The translations under genes were made by a program, and so were the position numbers. From assembly GCF_000499845.2 (NCBI RefSeq), contig NC_023753.2, positions 9,439,791-9,503,790 of the forward strand: a stretch of DNA of 64,000 nucleotides. The letters are read 5' to 3'. Shown piece by piece: positions 35,430-47,524 of this stretch. The notes beneath the pieces are model-generated. The model was not told the origin of the DNA, ran no database searches, and saw only the letters and a list, made by a program, of their open reading frames with translations. This stretch comes from Phaseolus vulgaris. Taxonomy: Eukaryota; Streptophyta; Magnoliopsida; Fabales; Fabaceae. Position 1 is the first letter of the stretch. Each line of letters starts with the position of its first letter.

Positions 35430-37196
35430 TTATAAACTCCATCATCTTTGCTGAATTTTTCCTTTTGGTTCATTAGTGTATCAATACTTTTGAAATTCTT
35501 CATGCAAAACTTCTCCAATATTTTTCAAAAAAAAGTCACTTTCGTATATATTTTTTCATTATTTTGATTCTCCATAAATACTTTATATTTCCATAAAATA
35601 CTATAAACCTTAGTCTTGGATTAAAAAAATAAACCCAACCTAACAATATTTGTTATAATTATAAAAATAATATAATATTTATTACTATTTAAAGACAATA
35701 CTCTCTAAGGTCCTCCAACATATATATGAACTAGTTGTAGCTTGAGTTATTTTTCAAGTGGTTTAAGAAAATGGTTTTCTAACTAGCTTACCAAATTGGT
35801 AAGCCACACAATCTGGCAACTTGTCTTCAATCACCGATACATCTTTGACCAAGGCATGTTTTTTCATGTAAAACAATAATGTATGATGAAAATGTCTAAG
35901 TCTTTTGTGTCATAGATCAACATTGGTGGTTGTGCTTAAAAAATCTATTTGCTCCTCCTCCATTAAAGTTATAGTGTGTATTTTATATATCATTTTCACT
36001 ATGAACACATCTATTCCTTTTGAATCTTTAATCAAACACCAATTATCTTCAAATATGATTTTGAATCCTTTTTTCACAAGTTGTGCAACATTAAACAAAT
36101 TTTGGTCAATGAAGGCATGTATTAAAAATCAAAGGTATACTTTAAACCTAATAAGCTTTCAATAACAATGATATATTTCCCTTTAACTGAGATGAAATCA
36201 CCATCTCCAATTTTCACTTTAAAAATGATGATTTTGTTAAGCTCTCTAAAAAGCTTCTCGTTGTGGGTCATATGATTTATGCAACCATTGTCTATTAACC
36301 ATGAGTCATTAGAAGTGTTGGTTACAATAAAATATGTTGCAACAAAGAGTTTCTCATCTTTTTGCTCCTCCAAAATCACATTTATCCTTTTTTATTTTGA
36401 TTTAGACTTGTAGATCTGCTCTACATATCAAACCACCACATTTTCTACACTTGACATCTAGCCTCCACATATCTTTTTTTCTTTGGATGATTTGTCTTTT
36501 TGAAATGTGGACAAGAGAGAAAGTTCTCACCTTGTTGATTGTTGGATCCTTCTTTCTTTTTGTTCTTCCATTTATTGCTTTTCTTGTTTTTCTCACCTTT
36601 ATATGGAAAACACCTTGTATAGTCTCCTTTTGTCTCCTCATTCTTAAAGCATTTATTGATTCTCCCAAGGTGATAGTTGATTGCGCCTCCTTTGAAGCTG
36701 AGACTTATATTTTTAGTAACCAAAACTTTTTGAACAATTTTTTCATCAAGAAATGACTTTCCAAGAAGTTGCACTTTATTTGCTATACTCATCCGCCAAT
36801 CAACATAGTTTTTAATTGTTTATGTCTCATTCATACTCTGCATCTTGACAATCAAGTTGAGCACTTGCATGTCTCTAGTTCTTTCATAGTTAGGGTATTC
36901 TTTATTGAGATAATCTTAAATCTCTTTGACATATTTGAAATTCATAATTGTTGTAAAAATAATTTTTAAAATAGAAAACAAAATTGTCCTTTTGCTTTTT
37001 TTGTATTCCTCTTATTTTGATACTTCATTTGAGTCATTTTTGGATTTCTAGGCAACTCAAGAATATCATAATTTTTTCCTACAGTTTTTCAATTATCCAA
37101 TTCTTCAAAATGAAAATTTATTCTTAGAGCAAATCATTCATATTTCTCATTATCAAAAAGTAGTTGTAAACTTCTTCTATATGTATTTCTCTCCAT
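35430..37196 (-). pseudogene. Ty1/copia retroelement remnant (gag, protease, gag-pre-integrase)
   Basis: From the ATG at 37196 (MERNTYRRSLQ) the minus strand gives a copia gag in several frames. It continues with SIANKVQLLGKSF, a CPHFKKTNHPK zinc knuckle, and protease WLIDNGCINHMT near 36310-36270. Next come AQLVKKGFKIIFEDNWCLI (36085-36029) and a HKRLRHFHH stretch of the gag-pre-integrase domain, then the first part of integrase. After about 35560 the frame jumps to the far C-terminal part of the RT region (MNQKEKFSKDDG, near 35475). Most of integrase and RT is therefore deleted. The protease active site reads DNG instead of DSG. No LTR pair was recognised. It abuts the gypsy element. Confidence 0.85.
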
Positions 37197-37320
37197 TGTT
37201 GTTTTTCTCAACTTACATATCCCTCAAAGATAAAAACTCCACTAACATTTTATTCTTGAAATAACACTCAAATAAGTAAAAGAAGAAAAAACATTATAAT
37301 TAATATAAATGAAGAACAAT

Positions 37321-38815
37321 CACTACAAGAAAAAATGGTTTTAACGGGGGTTTATTTTTACATTATTTAGGGTTTAAACCTCTATTACGTCATTTACCCA
37401 GGGTTGCAATTTCCCCCACTAAACCATCCTAGAGGAATGTGTTCCCCAAGGTTTTTTTAAACCTCAGGAAAAGTCTTTAAGAACCTCTGTAAAATACCAT
37501 GAGTTTCAAAACCTCTGTTAAATATCATGGGTTTCAAAACCTCCGTAAAATACCATGGATTTAAGAACCTCCGTAAAATACCACGAGTTTCAAAATTTCG
37601 ATAAAATAACTGGTCATTTGAAATAACCTTCAACCTCATTTTCCATCATCTCTAACAATCCTCCTAATTTTTCTCTTCACCGTAAACACATTGTTCTCCG
37701 GCACAGGCTCAACGGCCACCAACGACATTCCTAGCAAGGAATTACAATTCAACCACACTTATGTCTATTATATCTAAGGAGAAGAAACAATAAATATAAC
37801 ATTATCTTCTTCTTACTCAAATATTGCTTCTTCCATCACCTTACTATCCCAACTTGGGTCACAAGTCATTGTTACCTAATTCATATGTGGACTTCAAAGT
37901 CATGTGTGTTCTTGGCTAAAGATTTTGCAAAAACATATTGCAAGGAGAAATTAACTTTATTATTTCTCACTTTCACAAGGAATTAATTATTAGATGCATT
38001 TTAAAATAAAGGCCTTAATTTAAAATATTTCAAAATTATGAGAATTGAATATTTATAATTATAAATAAAATTAAAATTGCACATAAAATATTCGTACATC
38101 AAAAGCTAAAACAAAACAAGTCAGGTTTTTTGAAGTTTGAGCTCGTAACAAAAAACACTAGAAATTATATAAACCGACTACTATCAATCATAAAAAATAT
38201 GCAAATAATGTTGAAATACTTGTTAACCAAGATAAGTTGTTGAAATACTTATTATCCAAGATTATTTTGTTGAGTTTTTAAAATAAATTTTTGAAACTTT
38301 AGAAAAATTATTTGTAATGTAAAGTTACACTTTTAAAATTTGAAAGAATTTAGTTATAAAATATATTAAAACTATGTAGTTTTTAATTATTTATTTATAA
38401 ATAGATTTAATTATATTTATTTATTGAATTTTGAGAAATCTGAAGTGTTTTATTGAAGTTCTACAATAAATCTTTGAAATTTAACGAAGGGTAAAAAAAC
38501 CTCTATTATTTTGCAGAGGTTTTAGAATAAACCTGTGAAATTTAACGAAGGTTAAAAAACCTCCGTTGTTTTGCTAAGGTTTTAAAATAAACCTTTGGAA
38601 TTTAACGAAGGTTAAAAAAACATATGTTATTTTGTTGAGGTTTTAGAATAAACCTTTGCAATTTAAGTAAGGTTAAAAAAACATATGTTATTTTAATGAG
38701 TTTTTAAAATAAACCTTTTAAATTTAACGAAAGTTAAAAAAATCTCCATTTTTTTTGCTAAAATTTTAAAATAAACCTTTAGAATTTTACGAAGGTTAAA
38801 AAAATCTCCGATAAT
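37321..38815. mobile_element. CACTA-like repeat, one end visible, with tandem arrays
   Basis: The left end is CACTACAAGAAAAAATGG (37321), the common terminus of plant CACTA elements. Just inside are four to five units of about 30 bp (AAAACCTCCGTAAAATACCATGGGTTTC type, about 37465-37600). At the far side are six units of about 61 bp (AATTTAACGAAGGTTAAAAAACCTCCG type, 38460-38812). Subterminal arrays of this kind fit a non-autonomous CACTA element. I did not find a matching TAGTG end, so the right side is truncated or misassigned. No transposase frame is present. Confidence 0.55.
38460..38812. repeat. Six tandem units of about 61 bp
   Basis: The phrase TTAACGAAGG, or a close variant, recurs at about 38481, 38542, 38602, 38663, 38724 and 38786. 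The spacing is 60-62 bp. Each unit includes AGGTTTTAAAATAAACCTTTG and AAAAACCTCCGTT. Confidence 0.85.
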
Positions 38816-40141
38816 TAAATCAATTCCTAGAATTATACTAACATCCGCTAAATAAGTTTCATTAAAATAATTTTTTCTTGCAATAAAAAAGAAATATGTA
38901 TCACAAAATTTTATATTTCTAAACATAAATATTGATAATTATAATCAAATCTTCGACATAAACAAATCAAAACAGCTGAATATAAAAATAAATTAAATAA
39001 AAAAATATGTTACTATTACATAGTTCATAGTTTCAACATTTATTCTTATTAAATTCATTGTCATCATTTCCATTCATTATCTATACTTCCACTGCATCTG
39101 AACTTTTCTTCTCCATTTCCATCCACTTCACTGATACAACCAAAGAAATTGAAAGAGAAGATAAAAGTATCTGAAATATTTCTATTCATTGATGTGCAAT
39201 ACATGCATGTACTTGGATTAATCAAATTCTGTCGACATATTGCTTGTTTGATGTGAATATATGTCAAGTAGGTGACACCCTTAACTTATTGCGAAGCCAG
39301 AGATATGTTTTCTACCTATTTTTTTTTCGTGGGTCTGATACCTTTTGAGTGTTTCATGGCACTAAACTTATACGTAAAGTTTCAGAGACAATTTCTGCAT
39401 CACTTTTTCATTGATTATAATTTATTGGCAGCAATTTGCAATACAAAAGTTGGTGACACCTTAGCTTAACCAGAAGCCACCAAATGTTTTTTTAGCTGTT
39501 TTCTATTTTGTTTTGGAAGGACACATTTTGAGTTTTTTTAGGAACAAAAGTTTTATATCAGATTTCAGAGACATCTTCTGCGACGCTATTCCATTGATTG
39601 ATCGGCAGCAATAGATAAATGTAAAAGTCTGAGGCATAGTGGGCGAATAATCTGTCCCCATGCAATTTTTTTAATTAGTCATGTGGCTGATTGATTTTGA
39701 AGTCAATAATGTTGTAGCATTTATAATTTGCTAATGAAAATTGATTATGGAGCGGCTTCAAAATATAATTATTACATAAATAATCAGAGAAAAAAAGTTG
39801 GTAATAGAACGAAGACCATTCAAACCATTGAGTGTTAAAATATTGATTTATTAGTAACTATAGTACATTATAGATTCATTAATCAGAACGTGCTGCTTCG
39901 AAACTATCACAAAGAAACAGCTTGTTGCTTGTTGTTTGCGTGGTGGATTATTTTATTTCAGTTTAATTACCATTAGATCATGTGCTTTCTTTTATTTATT
40001 TTTATTATTATTCAATTTTTAATTTAATAACTCGAATAAATAATTTTCTCCATGATGAATGAATTAAGAGAGTGTAATGCGATGCATGAAGGAGATGTCG
40101 TAAATTGTGAGTATTATAAAATATATAAAATGTTCTCACAT
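38816..40141. other. Spacer with a diverged 181-bp tandem duplication
   Basis: No gene is supported. Two diverged units start GTGACACC at 39272 and 39453 and share GAAGCCA, TTTCAGAGACA, TTCTGC and GGCAGCAAT. The first is open for 65 codons; the second has stops. The rest is AT-rich. Confidence 0.5.
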
Positions 40142-41043
40142 GGTTCAAATCGGTTTTTGACTATGATGGGGTTATTTTTTTTTGTTTTTATTAAATTGGG
40201 GTCCGTTTAAAAAAAATTACAAATTTAGACAAGTCGTGCCAATTCGGCACAACTTCATATGCAAAAATCGTTCCAATTAGGCACGACTTCTGCCATGTCA
40301 TACTGAAGTCGTGCTAACTTGGCACGACTTCTGCCCTGTCATACTGAAGTCGTGCCAACTTGGCACGACTTTTGCCCTGTCATATTGAAGTTGTGCCAAC
40401 TTGACACGACTTCTGCCATGTCATACAGAAGTCGTGTCAACTTGGCACGACTTCTACCACGTCATAAATTTTTTTTTTTTAATTTTATTGTTTATATATT
40501 GAGTAGTAGGTTATGTAATGTTAAAAATTAATTTGATACATAATTTTCTAAGAGTGTTAGTTTTAAGGAACAAAAAATTGGATAATCAAATAATCAAGTT
40601 ATTGTATTACATTACCGTCAAACATGATCCATGCATGATTATCCAATTTTTTGTTCCTTAAAACTAACACTCTTAGAAAATTATGTATCAAATTAATTTT
40701 TAACATTACATAACTTACTACCCAATATATAAACAATAAAATTAAAAAAAAAAAAAATTATGACGTGGCAGGACTCGTGCTAAGTTGGCACGACTTCAGT
40801 ATGACAGGGCAAAAGTCGTGCCAAGTTGGCACGACTTCAATATGACAGGGCAAAAGTCGTGCCAAGTTGGCACGACTTCAGTATGACATGGCAGAAGTCG
40901 TGCCTAATTGGAACGACTTCTGCATATGAAGTCGTCCCAATTAGGCACGACTTGCCTAAATTTGTAATATTTTTTAAAAGGACCCCATTTTGGTAAAAAC
41001 AAAAAAAAATAACCCCATCATGGTAAAAAAATCGGTTCAAATC
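40142..41043. mobile_element. Mutator-like foldback element with palindrome arrays
   Basis: The body, 40152-41033 (882 bp), is flanked by a perfect 10-bp direct repeat GGTTCAAATC (40142-40151 and 41034-41043). That length fits a Mutator-like (MULE) target duplication. The ends are inverted: GGTTTTTGACTATGATGGGG on the left, and GATTTTTTTACCATGATGGGG on the right read backwards. The two arms are inverted copies of each other and meet at a loop of about 46 nt (40591-40636). Inside each arm is an array of a palindrome of the form AAGTCGTGCC-AA-TTGG-CACGACTT. There are six copies on the left (40231-40465, period 41 bp in the clearest part) and five on the right (40767-40952). There is no transposase. 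A transcript would fold into a long hairpin. Confidence 0.88.
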
Positions 41044-41879
41044 ATACACTTAAGGTTTATATATCAAGATATTATGAAGTTCTGGATTTTATTATTTGAG
41101 CTTTTTGTTTTCTCCTTTGTGCAATAACATTGTTTTTCGTAATTTAATATGGATGATAGAAGTTTGTGATCATATAGTCTTCAACTTTTATAAATACTTG
41201 TATCTAACGTCGTTCAAATTAAACATTTCACTTAGTCTTCTCTTTTCCATTACATTTTCTTGTCATGTGTTATTCGTTCTTATTTGTTTGCTAATTCTAT
41301 GTTCTCTGGTACCGTTATTGGATTCTTTACACTTACGAGCTTGTTTGGAACTTGTATGACATGTTGTGGATAAGTTCTTAAGGGTAATGTTCATCAACAC
41401 CTCAAGAAACGATCTTGTTCGTCTTCTCAGTCAAATGTTATTAGAGGATATAATATTATATTTAGAACATTTTATTTAAGGGACCATGATTATAAAAATT
41501 CAAAAGTGTTTTTACAAGTTCAAATAATTTCTCCAAGATTAGGATATTTCTGTAAGATTAGGATGTTTTATATCACTGAATGTGTTCTCTTCTCTAAAGT
41601 AAGATGTTTTTTTCCTTAATTCTTAAACGTTGGATTGATAAAGTATGTTATGTATAAAACACTAGATATTATATTGTTATTTGGTTCGTAAAATTTCAAG
41701 GTTAACCTTGACTTAAAGATATATTTAACACTTGATTAATTGATGTTTCCATGAGTCAATTGATAATGTTAATTTTATCATTATATTTAATAATTTTGTA
41801 TCAACAAAATCAACCCTCCTTCAACTTTTAACTTACTTAGTCCCCCTTTTGATCCTTTTTTGCGAGTAAATGAAGGGTC

Positions 41880-42780
41880 AAAGTTTGAATTTCCAAAAGA
41901 TTATCTGCATTGGGCGCAACCTAAATGAAACCCACCATTATGAAGATAGAGAGGAAAATTGACACCAAGGCTGGGCGCCACTAACCTCAAGTTAAGCGCC
42001 ACCCTCCACTAATGCTCTAGGTTGAGCGTCATTTGGATAGAGAGCTACTTCTGATGGATGTGCCCAACGTAGAAGGAATTGTGTTGTTTAGCAAGGAGCT
42101 ACTTCTGGTGGTTGCGCATAACGTGTAGTGTCTGACACTACTTTTGCTGACATGACACTCTGTTGATTTCTTCTTGTTTCTTCAAGTGAAGGTGGGTTTT
42201 GAAGAAAAATCATGATTTTGAAGACCTTTGAGCTTCTTTAGGGTTTTCTTGGAGTTCTCATTTTTTCTCTTTGGTTATCCATCTTCCTCAATTGTTCATC
42301 TTTTTTTTTAGTTCTTCATGACAATGAAGAGTTAGACCAATTTTTTTGAGTTGGATGTAACCAACTAAATTCTCATGTGTATTTGGTATTGTTTTTATTT
42401 ATATATATCTTTCAATTCAATGTTAACATTCTGTTTCTATGTTTAATGTGTATTGTGGTTTGATTACATATAATTTGATATTTGATTCATTGAATATTGA
42501 AAAATATCTTTGGTAACCTAGAACTTAATCAAAACACCTAATGAAACTTATATTTATGAATGGAACTTAACTCATTAAGTGTCTTAAACCTTTGTCGTGA
42601 AAACAAGTTTGTTTATTAAGTGTTCAAGGAATTGACTCTTGATAGAGAAACTTAAACTAATTCTAATAAGAAATTAGGTTTGAGTATACTTGTAAACTGA
42701 CTTTGGCATTAAATTGGAAAAAAAAGTGAGTGATTATATGCATGAGAGTTATGTTTGGTAAAGTTTAACCCTAATAATAA
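41880..42780 (+). repeat. LTR-like remnant with GCGCCAC phrases
   Basis: The tract has repeated GGGCGCCACT, AAGCGCCACC and GAGCGTCA phrases, followed by text typical of legume retroelement LTRs and leaders (TTGGATGTAACC, TTCAATTCAATG, AAGTGTTCAAGGAATTG). No partner or coding region was found. Ends are not defined. Confidence 0.4.
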
Positions 42781-44379
42781 CATACTATGTCATTTTTAAT
42801 TTATTCTGGATTCAAAGTGATTGATAAAATCTTAAAAAAAGTTTTAATTATTTTTCCATAGTTTAATTGCTTGAACATCATAAAAACGTAATAAAGATAT
42901 TTTTTTAAAATTAATTATCAATTGTAATAAATCACAACTTCATTTTGGTTTTTATTTAAAGAATACAAGTGTCAATTTACTTGGAGTAAGATATTTTGGT
43001 AAAGTTTCACATTTCTTTAAAATATATTTCAGTTTTGAATTTAAATTATAATTTTTACTTAATTTGAATTAAAGTTAGTATAACTAAGTTGTTATAATTT
43101 AATCATAACTCGCTAAAATGTTGGATTAAGAAGACGTTATACCTAAATTAATTTGTTTCATTTTAGAAAACAATAGTAATTTAATTCAAAAAAGAAATTA
43201 AGATCATCAAGTAGAGACAATGTGGTCCCTAATTAATTTATTGAATTAATAAGGCGAGGTATTTCAATTAATCTTTTCTGTATTATAGATTATGATAAAT
43301 TATTATTTTTAATTATGATAATAAATAGTATTGTCGACTTCTTCTTTTTTCAAGAAAGAAAATAAATTAAGAACCACAATTTTTCATTACTCAAATGTCT
43401 CAAATTTAACTTTCAATGACCCCTATAAGTTATGTTAGGTTTTACATTAACTCATAACTTTTAGTTCAACCATTTTATTTCAAAACTCACCATTATATTT
43501 AGTTTTTTTTTTTCATAGAGATATTGTCTTTTATGGCAAAAGATTAGCAGCAGACGGAAAACGTGGTAAAAGTAAAGAATTAAAAACTGAATAAAAAAAG
43601 TGTAATTTGGTTACGTATTGTAACGATTCGAGATATCAGAATTTTATATTAATAATAATGTGGCTGATTGGAAGAACAAAACAAGATTTCAATCACTCAG
43701 ATTACCATACGTAAGACCATCACGCGGAGTGATTTAGATAATTAAGTACCCTTGAAGATATAAGAAACGTATCTTATCAACTCATCTATTCAATTGTCCT
43801 TTTCAATCATAGTAAAAAAAAACTACAAAACTTCATCATTTCTTTTTATGACCTCTTAATATGATTTCGATTATGGGTTATGAATTTTATTCTGGACTCA
43901 AGTCCTTATAATTCAAACATATTTTTTATTAAAAAAAATAAATTTTAAATTTAATTTAATTTTATAAAATCAACTTATATATTTTTTCAGCTGAAATTTC
44001 TCAATTTGTGAAAATATATATGTGGATGGTTTCAATAGTCCAATCATAATTAAATAGCAGATGATCTGATAAATCCAATACATTCTTGTTAAGATATATA
44101 AGTTAATAAAATTATAATACCATATTAAAAAATAAACTTTAAATTTAATTTAACTTTAAAATCAATTTATAAAATAAAATTTATATTCATTTATAAATTA
44201 TAAAATGTTTTTATATTTACTGAAAAATTACATAAGGAATGCCTGAAATTTTTATATTTGTATGAGTTAATTTTATACCATTGACCTGCTTCATCAGTAA
44301 TATTCTTCTATCCCACACATAGATATTTTGTAAAGTATTTGTCCCAACATTTATCTTCATTTTCTATTCAATTTTTATT

Positions 44380-44960
44380 TTTTTATCAGTTAAGAATAAA
44401 TAAAATAAAATGAGACACTTCTGTCCCAACCCTTATACAAAACACTCAAAACAAGTTTCTTAACACCCTACCAACACAAGATCCAACAAATAATACACTA
44501 ACCAACCAAAATAAACCAGTCCAAGATCTATAAGCCCAATAAATACAGTTACATCAACCCACCAAGAGCTCACACTCTCAAAATAAGGACATGCACCGCA
44601 CAACTAAACAGGATCTTTGTCAGCAGGCGTGTCAAACCAAGTGTCAAAACTCGACACGCCTATCCTACAAGGGGAACAAGTACACCAAAAAGATCACACC
44701 CTTAGTACAGGACACAACACTAAACATCAAACAGAGTCTTTGCAGCAAGCTGAAGAACACCAAGAACCCAAGTGTCAATACCACCCCATACATAACTAGA
44801 GAAATCCTTCCAGACCTACAAGAATCAGTCATAGCCAGATAGACCTGCGCACACCTCCGACACCTTCCAAGCGCAACACAAGGCCACACACCTCAATCCA
44901 ACCTTGCCAGTGATGAAACCTACACAAAACACACCACTACTACCAATTCTAGGCAAATTC
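44380..44960 (-). repeat. LINE-like 3' tail, minus strand
   Basis: On the minus strand this tract is GT-rich and ends GGGTTGGGACAGAAGTG, TTATTTATTCTTAACTGATAAAAAAAT. The AACTGATAAAAA end is common to plant LINE 3' tails. It differs from the tail of the LINE at 3866-9574, so it is another family. No RT or RNase H frame is present. The plus-strand frames here (44591-44842) are chance. Confidence 0.45.
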
Positions 44961-46077
44961 GTTAGTTAAATAACGCAAAAAATCAGTCTTTCAAATATCT
45001 CATACAACAATGAGGTTCCAAACACCAATCTGAGTAGGAGAAAACCGCCAATTTTTCTTTTACTGTGATCCAAGACCAAGTTTTCCTTTGTACCAAACAA
45101 TGAAATTTAAAAATATTAAATTTGAATAGCTTTGTTTTTAATTTATTTTTCGTTTTCAATGAAAATTAAAAAATTAAACATTTTGAGAGTGTTTCATTAA
45201 CTAGAGTCTAATTTTTCCCTCCTACATTCTTGGATATGTCAACCACAGAATTTGGCTTTGCTCTTCTTCAGTTCAGACATGGGATATTCTCGAAGAATAC
45301 CCTCAAATATTTACTATAATTGTTAGAGCATATTAGATTATTCTCTCATCATAATTGCACATTCTTGGCTAACTAATTAAAATAAAAAATTATTCTAATT
45401 TTGTAACTGTGCTCTGTATTATACTTTTATTTTAAAAAGTAAATTCAATTATACATATTTTTTTATTTAAAATTAACAAGAGACGAGGATAATAATTACA
45501 CAATTCTTTTAAAAAATATTCAACAAATATTTGAATATGTATGAACATTGTTCACATGTATAGAATCGGGAAGGAATCTTCAGTTATTGAATAATTTTCA
45601 AATCTAGATCTAACAGCATAAGTAAAAAGTAATGAGTGTATTTATAAAAAGTTTTTCAATATTTAAGTCAATGTTTGGTATTTAGAATAAAAAATATTGA
45701 AAAACGAAAATATATCTTTGATGAGGTGAAATCACATATTTATAGATTAATTATTGAAAATATAAATTAATTCAATATTTTAATTAGTTTTTTCATGTCA
45801 GTTTATTGTTATTTAAGGTCAGAGATTAATTATGTCAGATCTTGATTGTATCTCTCAATTTATGAGATTGACTCATATTTCGACCTATATTTTCAACTCA
45901 TATCTTATCTTATACTTTGATTATTCCAAGAAGAAAATGATATAAAAATAGGTAAAATCTTTTATTCATTAAACATTAAAATAATGATAATATATATTTT
46001 TAATTTAGAAAAAAAAACCATATATTCAAACCCATTCTACCTATACATATTAATACAAAAATTATATTATTTTATGA

Positions 46078-46395
46078 AAGATTAAATATAATTTTCGTTC
46101 TTAATAGTACTTATATTAAGGAAATTATTGAAATAAATTATTATCAGTTTGTTTGTCCGTGATCAATTAATTTTTAGTATAAATTATAATATTAAAATAT
46201 TTATATTAACTCATCGTTTATGTAAATATTATAATATTATAATACAGTCAATACTAAAATTTTGTTTGTTACTTAAAAACATACTGAGAAATTCTAATAA
46301 TTTTCTTATTTTAAATATTTGAAAGATCTAAAAGTTTGAATTAGAAAAAAAGTTTATATTATACATATTAACGAAACACATATTTAATTATAAAA
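46078..46395. repeat. Foldback-like AT-rich repeat
   Basis: The start, AGATTAAATATAATTTTCGTT, and the end, read backwards as ATTAAATATGTGTTTCGTTAAT, are inverted copies. The tract of about 320 bp has no coding frame. A related repeat is at about 20525-20830, and a partial one begins near 62093. Confidence 0.45.
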
Positions 46396-47310
46396 TATAA
46401 TAAAGATGACGGTTACTTTATTTTCAATGGTTCGATATTGTTTAAAAAACAATTAAGCTTGGTTATGTAGAAGAAGAGAAAGAAAATAATAATCTTAATT
46501 TAACTCTTTCGAGATATATTTCAACCGAACTCATAATTTATATCGTGATAGAAAAAGTAGATGAAGTGTTGCCACCTAGCATTTGCATGTACGCAAATAT
46601 ACTGTATCTATAAAAATTAGAATAGTTTAAACTTATAAAGAAATACCAATTATATATTTGTGTATCTCTTCTTAGGTTGAAAAATCCGTTCATTAGTATA
46701 ACAGTTGGAAAAAGATTACACAGATTAAGACAATTAAATAATTAATTAATTATATATTTTACTAATTTTTCATTTTCATACTGATTCTTTTTTAATATTT
46801 GATAGCAACAGAGATAATCATATAGTTAATAGACATATTAAAAACAAATACTTAAAATTTATTACAGCTGTAAAAGGTCTTGTAGAAAAGATATTTTTTT
46901 AAAAGTATATTTAATGTTGTAATTAATTTGATATAAGATTCTACAAACGTCTTTTGAATATTTTAACAGCGTCATGATGCACACCACCACCACACCTTAA
47001 CATCCGAAGTCGTCTATCAAAAGTCAATTTGTTTCTTCATTTTATTTATTTAGTTTATTTGATGAGAAGGGAAAGGAAAATTGGAGTTGAAATGTAACTA
47101 TCTCGGGACAGAGAAAAATAATCCCCAAATCCACCCACCTACCCAATTAATAAATTAAAAAATAATAAAATAATATCCCATAAGAAAATATAAATACACA
47201 TGCTACGATACCATAAAATTCAATCCCTCATTTCCAATTTTGAATTCACGGGAACAGAGGCAGAGAAAGAGAGTGGAGAGATCGCAACGCCACGAACGGC
47301 ACCGTTTCGG

Positions 47311-47318
47311 CCACGTGG
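47311..47318 (+). promoter_or_regulatory. G-box CCACGTGG
   Basis: A perfect palindromic G-box lies about 180 bp upstream of the TATA box of the invertase gene. G-boxes bind bZIP and bHLH factors in light, hormone and stress responses. The site is seen; its use is inferred. Confidence 0.55.
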
Positions 47319-47492
47319 ACGCAACTGGTAAACCCCTCGCCCTACTACTGGCTGCTTCCGGTAACTCTCAAACACGGATCAAAGAGTTGGAAATTTAAAA
47401 TAATAAAAAAGGAAAAAGAAAAAACGGGGTAGGACGGTACGGTCCGTTGCTTCCACTTACTCCGGGACTCGCTTTCTACCGTTCGTCCCATT

Positions 47493-47500
47493 CTATAAAT
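47493..47500 (+). promoter_or_regulatory. TATA box (CTATAAAT) of the invertase gene
   Basis: CTATAAATAA lies in a GC-richer promoter. A start of transcription is expected near 47525-47535, just before a CT-rich leader (TTTTTCCTTTCTCTCTCTCTTC). Confidence 0.6.
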
Positions 47501-47524
47501 AACGCCTTTCGACCTTCACCTCAT

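Larger units (their letters stand above)
41044..47310. other. AT-rich spacer with repeat remnants
   Basis: No protein gene is supported. Repeat remnants are listed separately at 41880-42780, 44380-44960 and 46078-46395. The rest is AT-rich with short homopolymers. The last 300 bp become GC-richer toward the invertase promoter. Confidence 0.45.

Noticed and set aside
40229..40952. A CRISPR array, suggested by regular palindromic repeats
   Set aside because: The 41-bp units have near-constant spacers, the two arrays are mirror images, and the setting is a plant foldback transposon.
44591..44842. A plus-strand 83-codon frame
   Set aside because: It lies in the antisense of a LINE-like 3' tail and has no domain.
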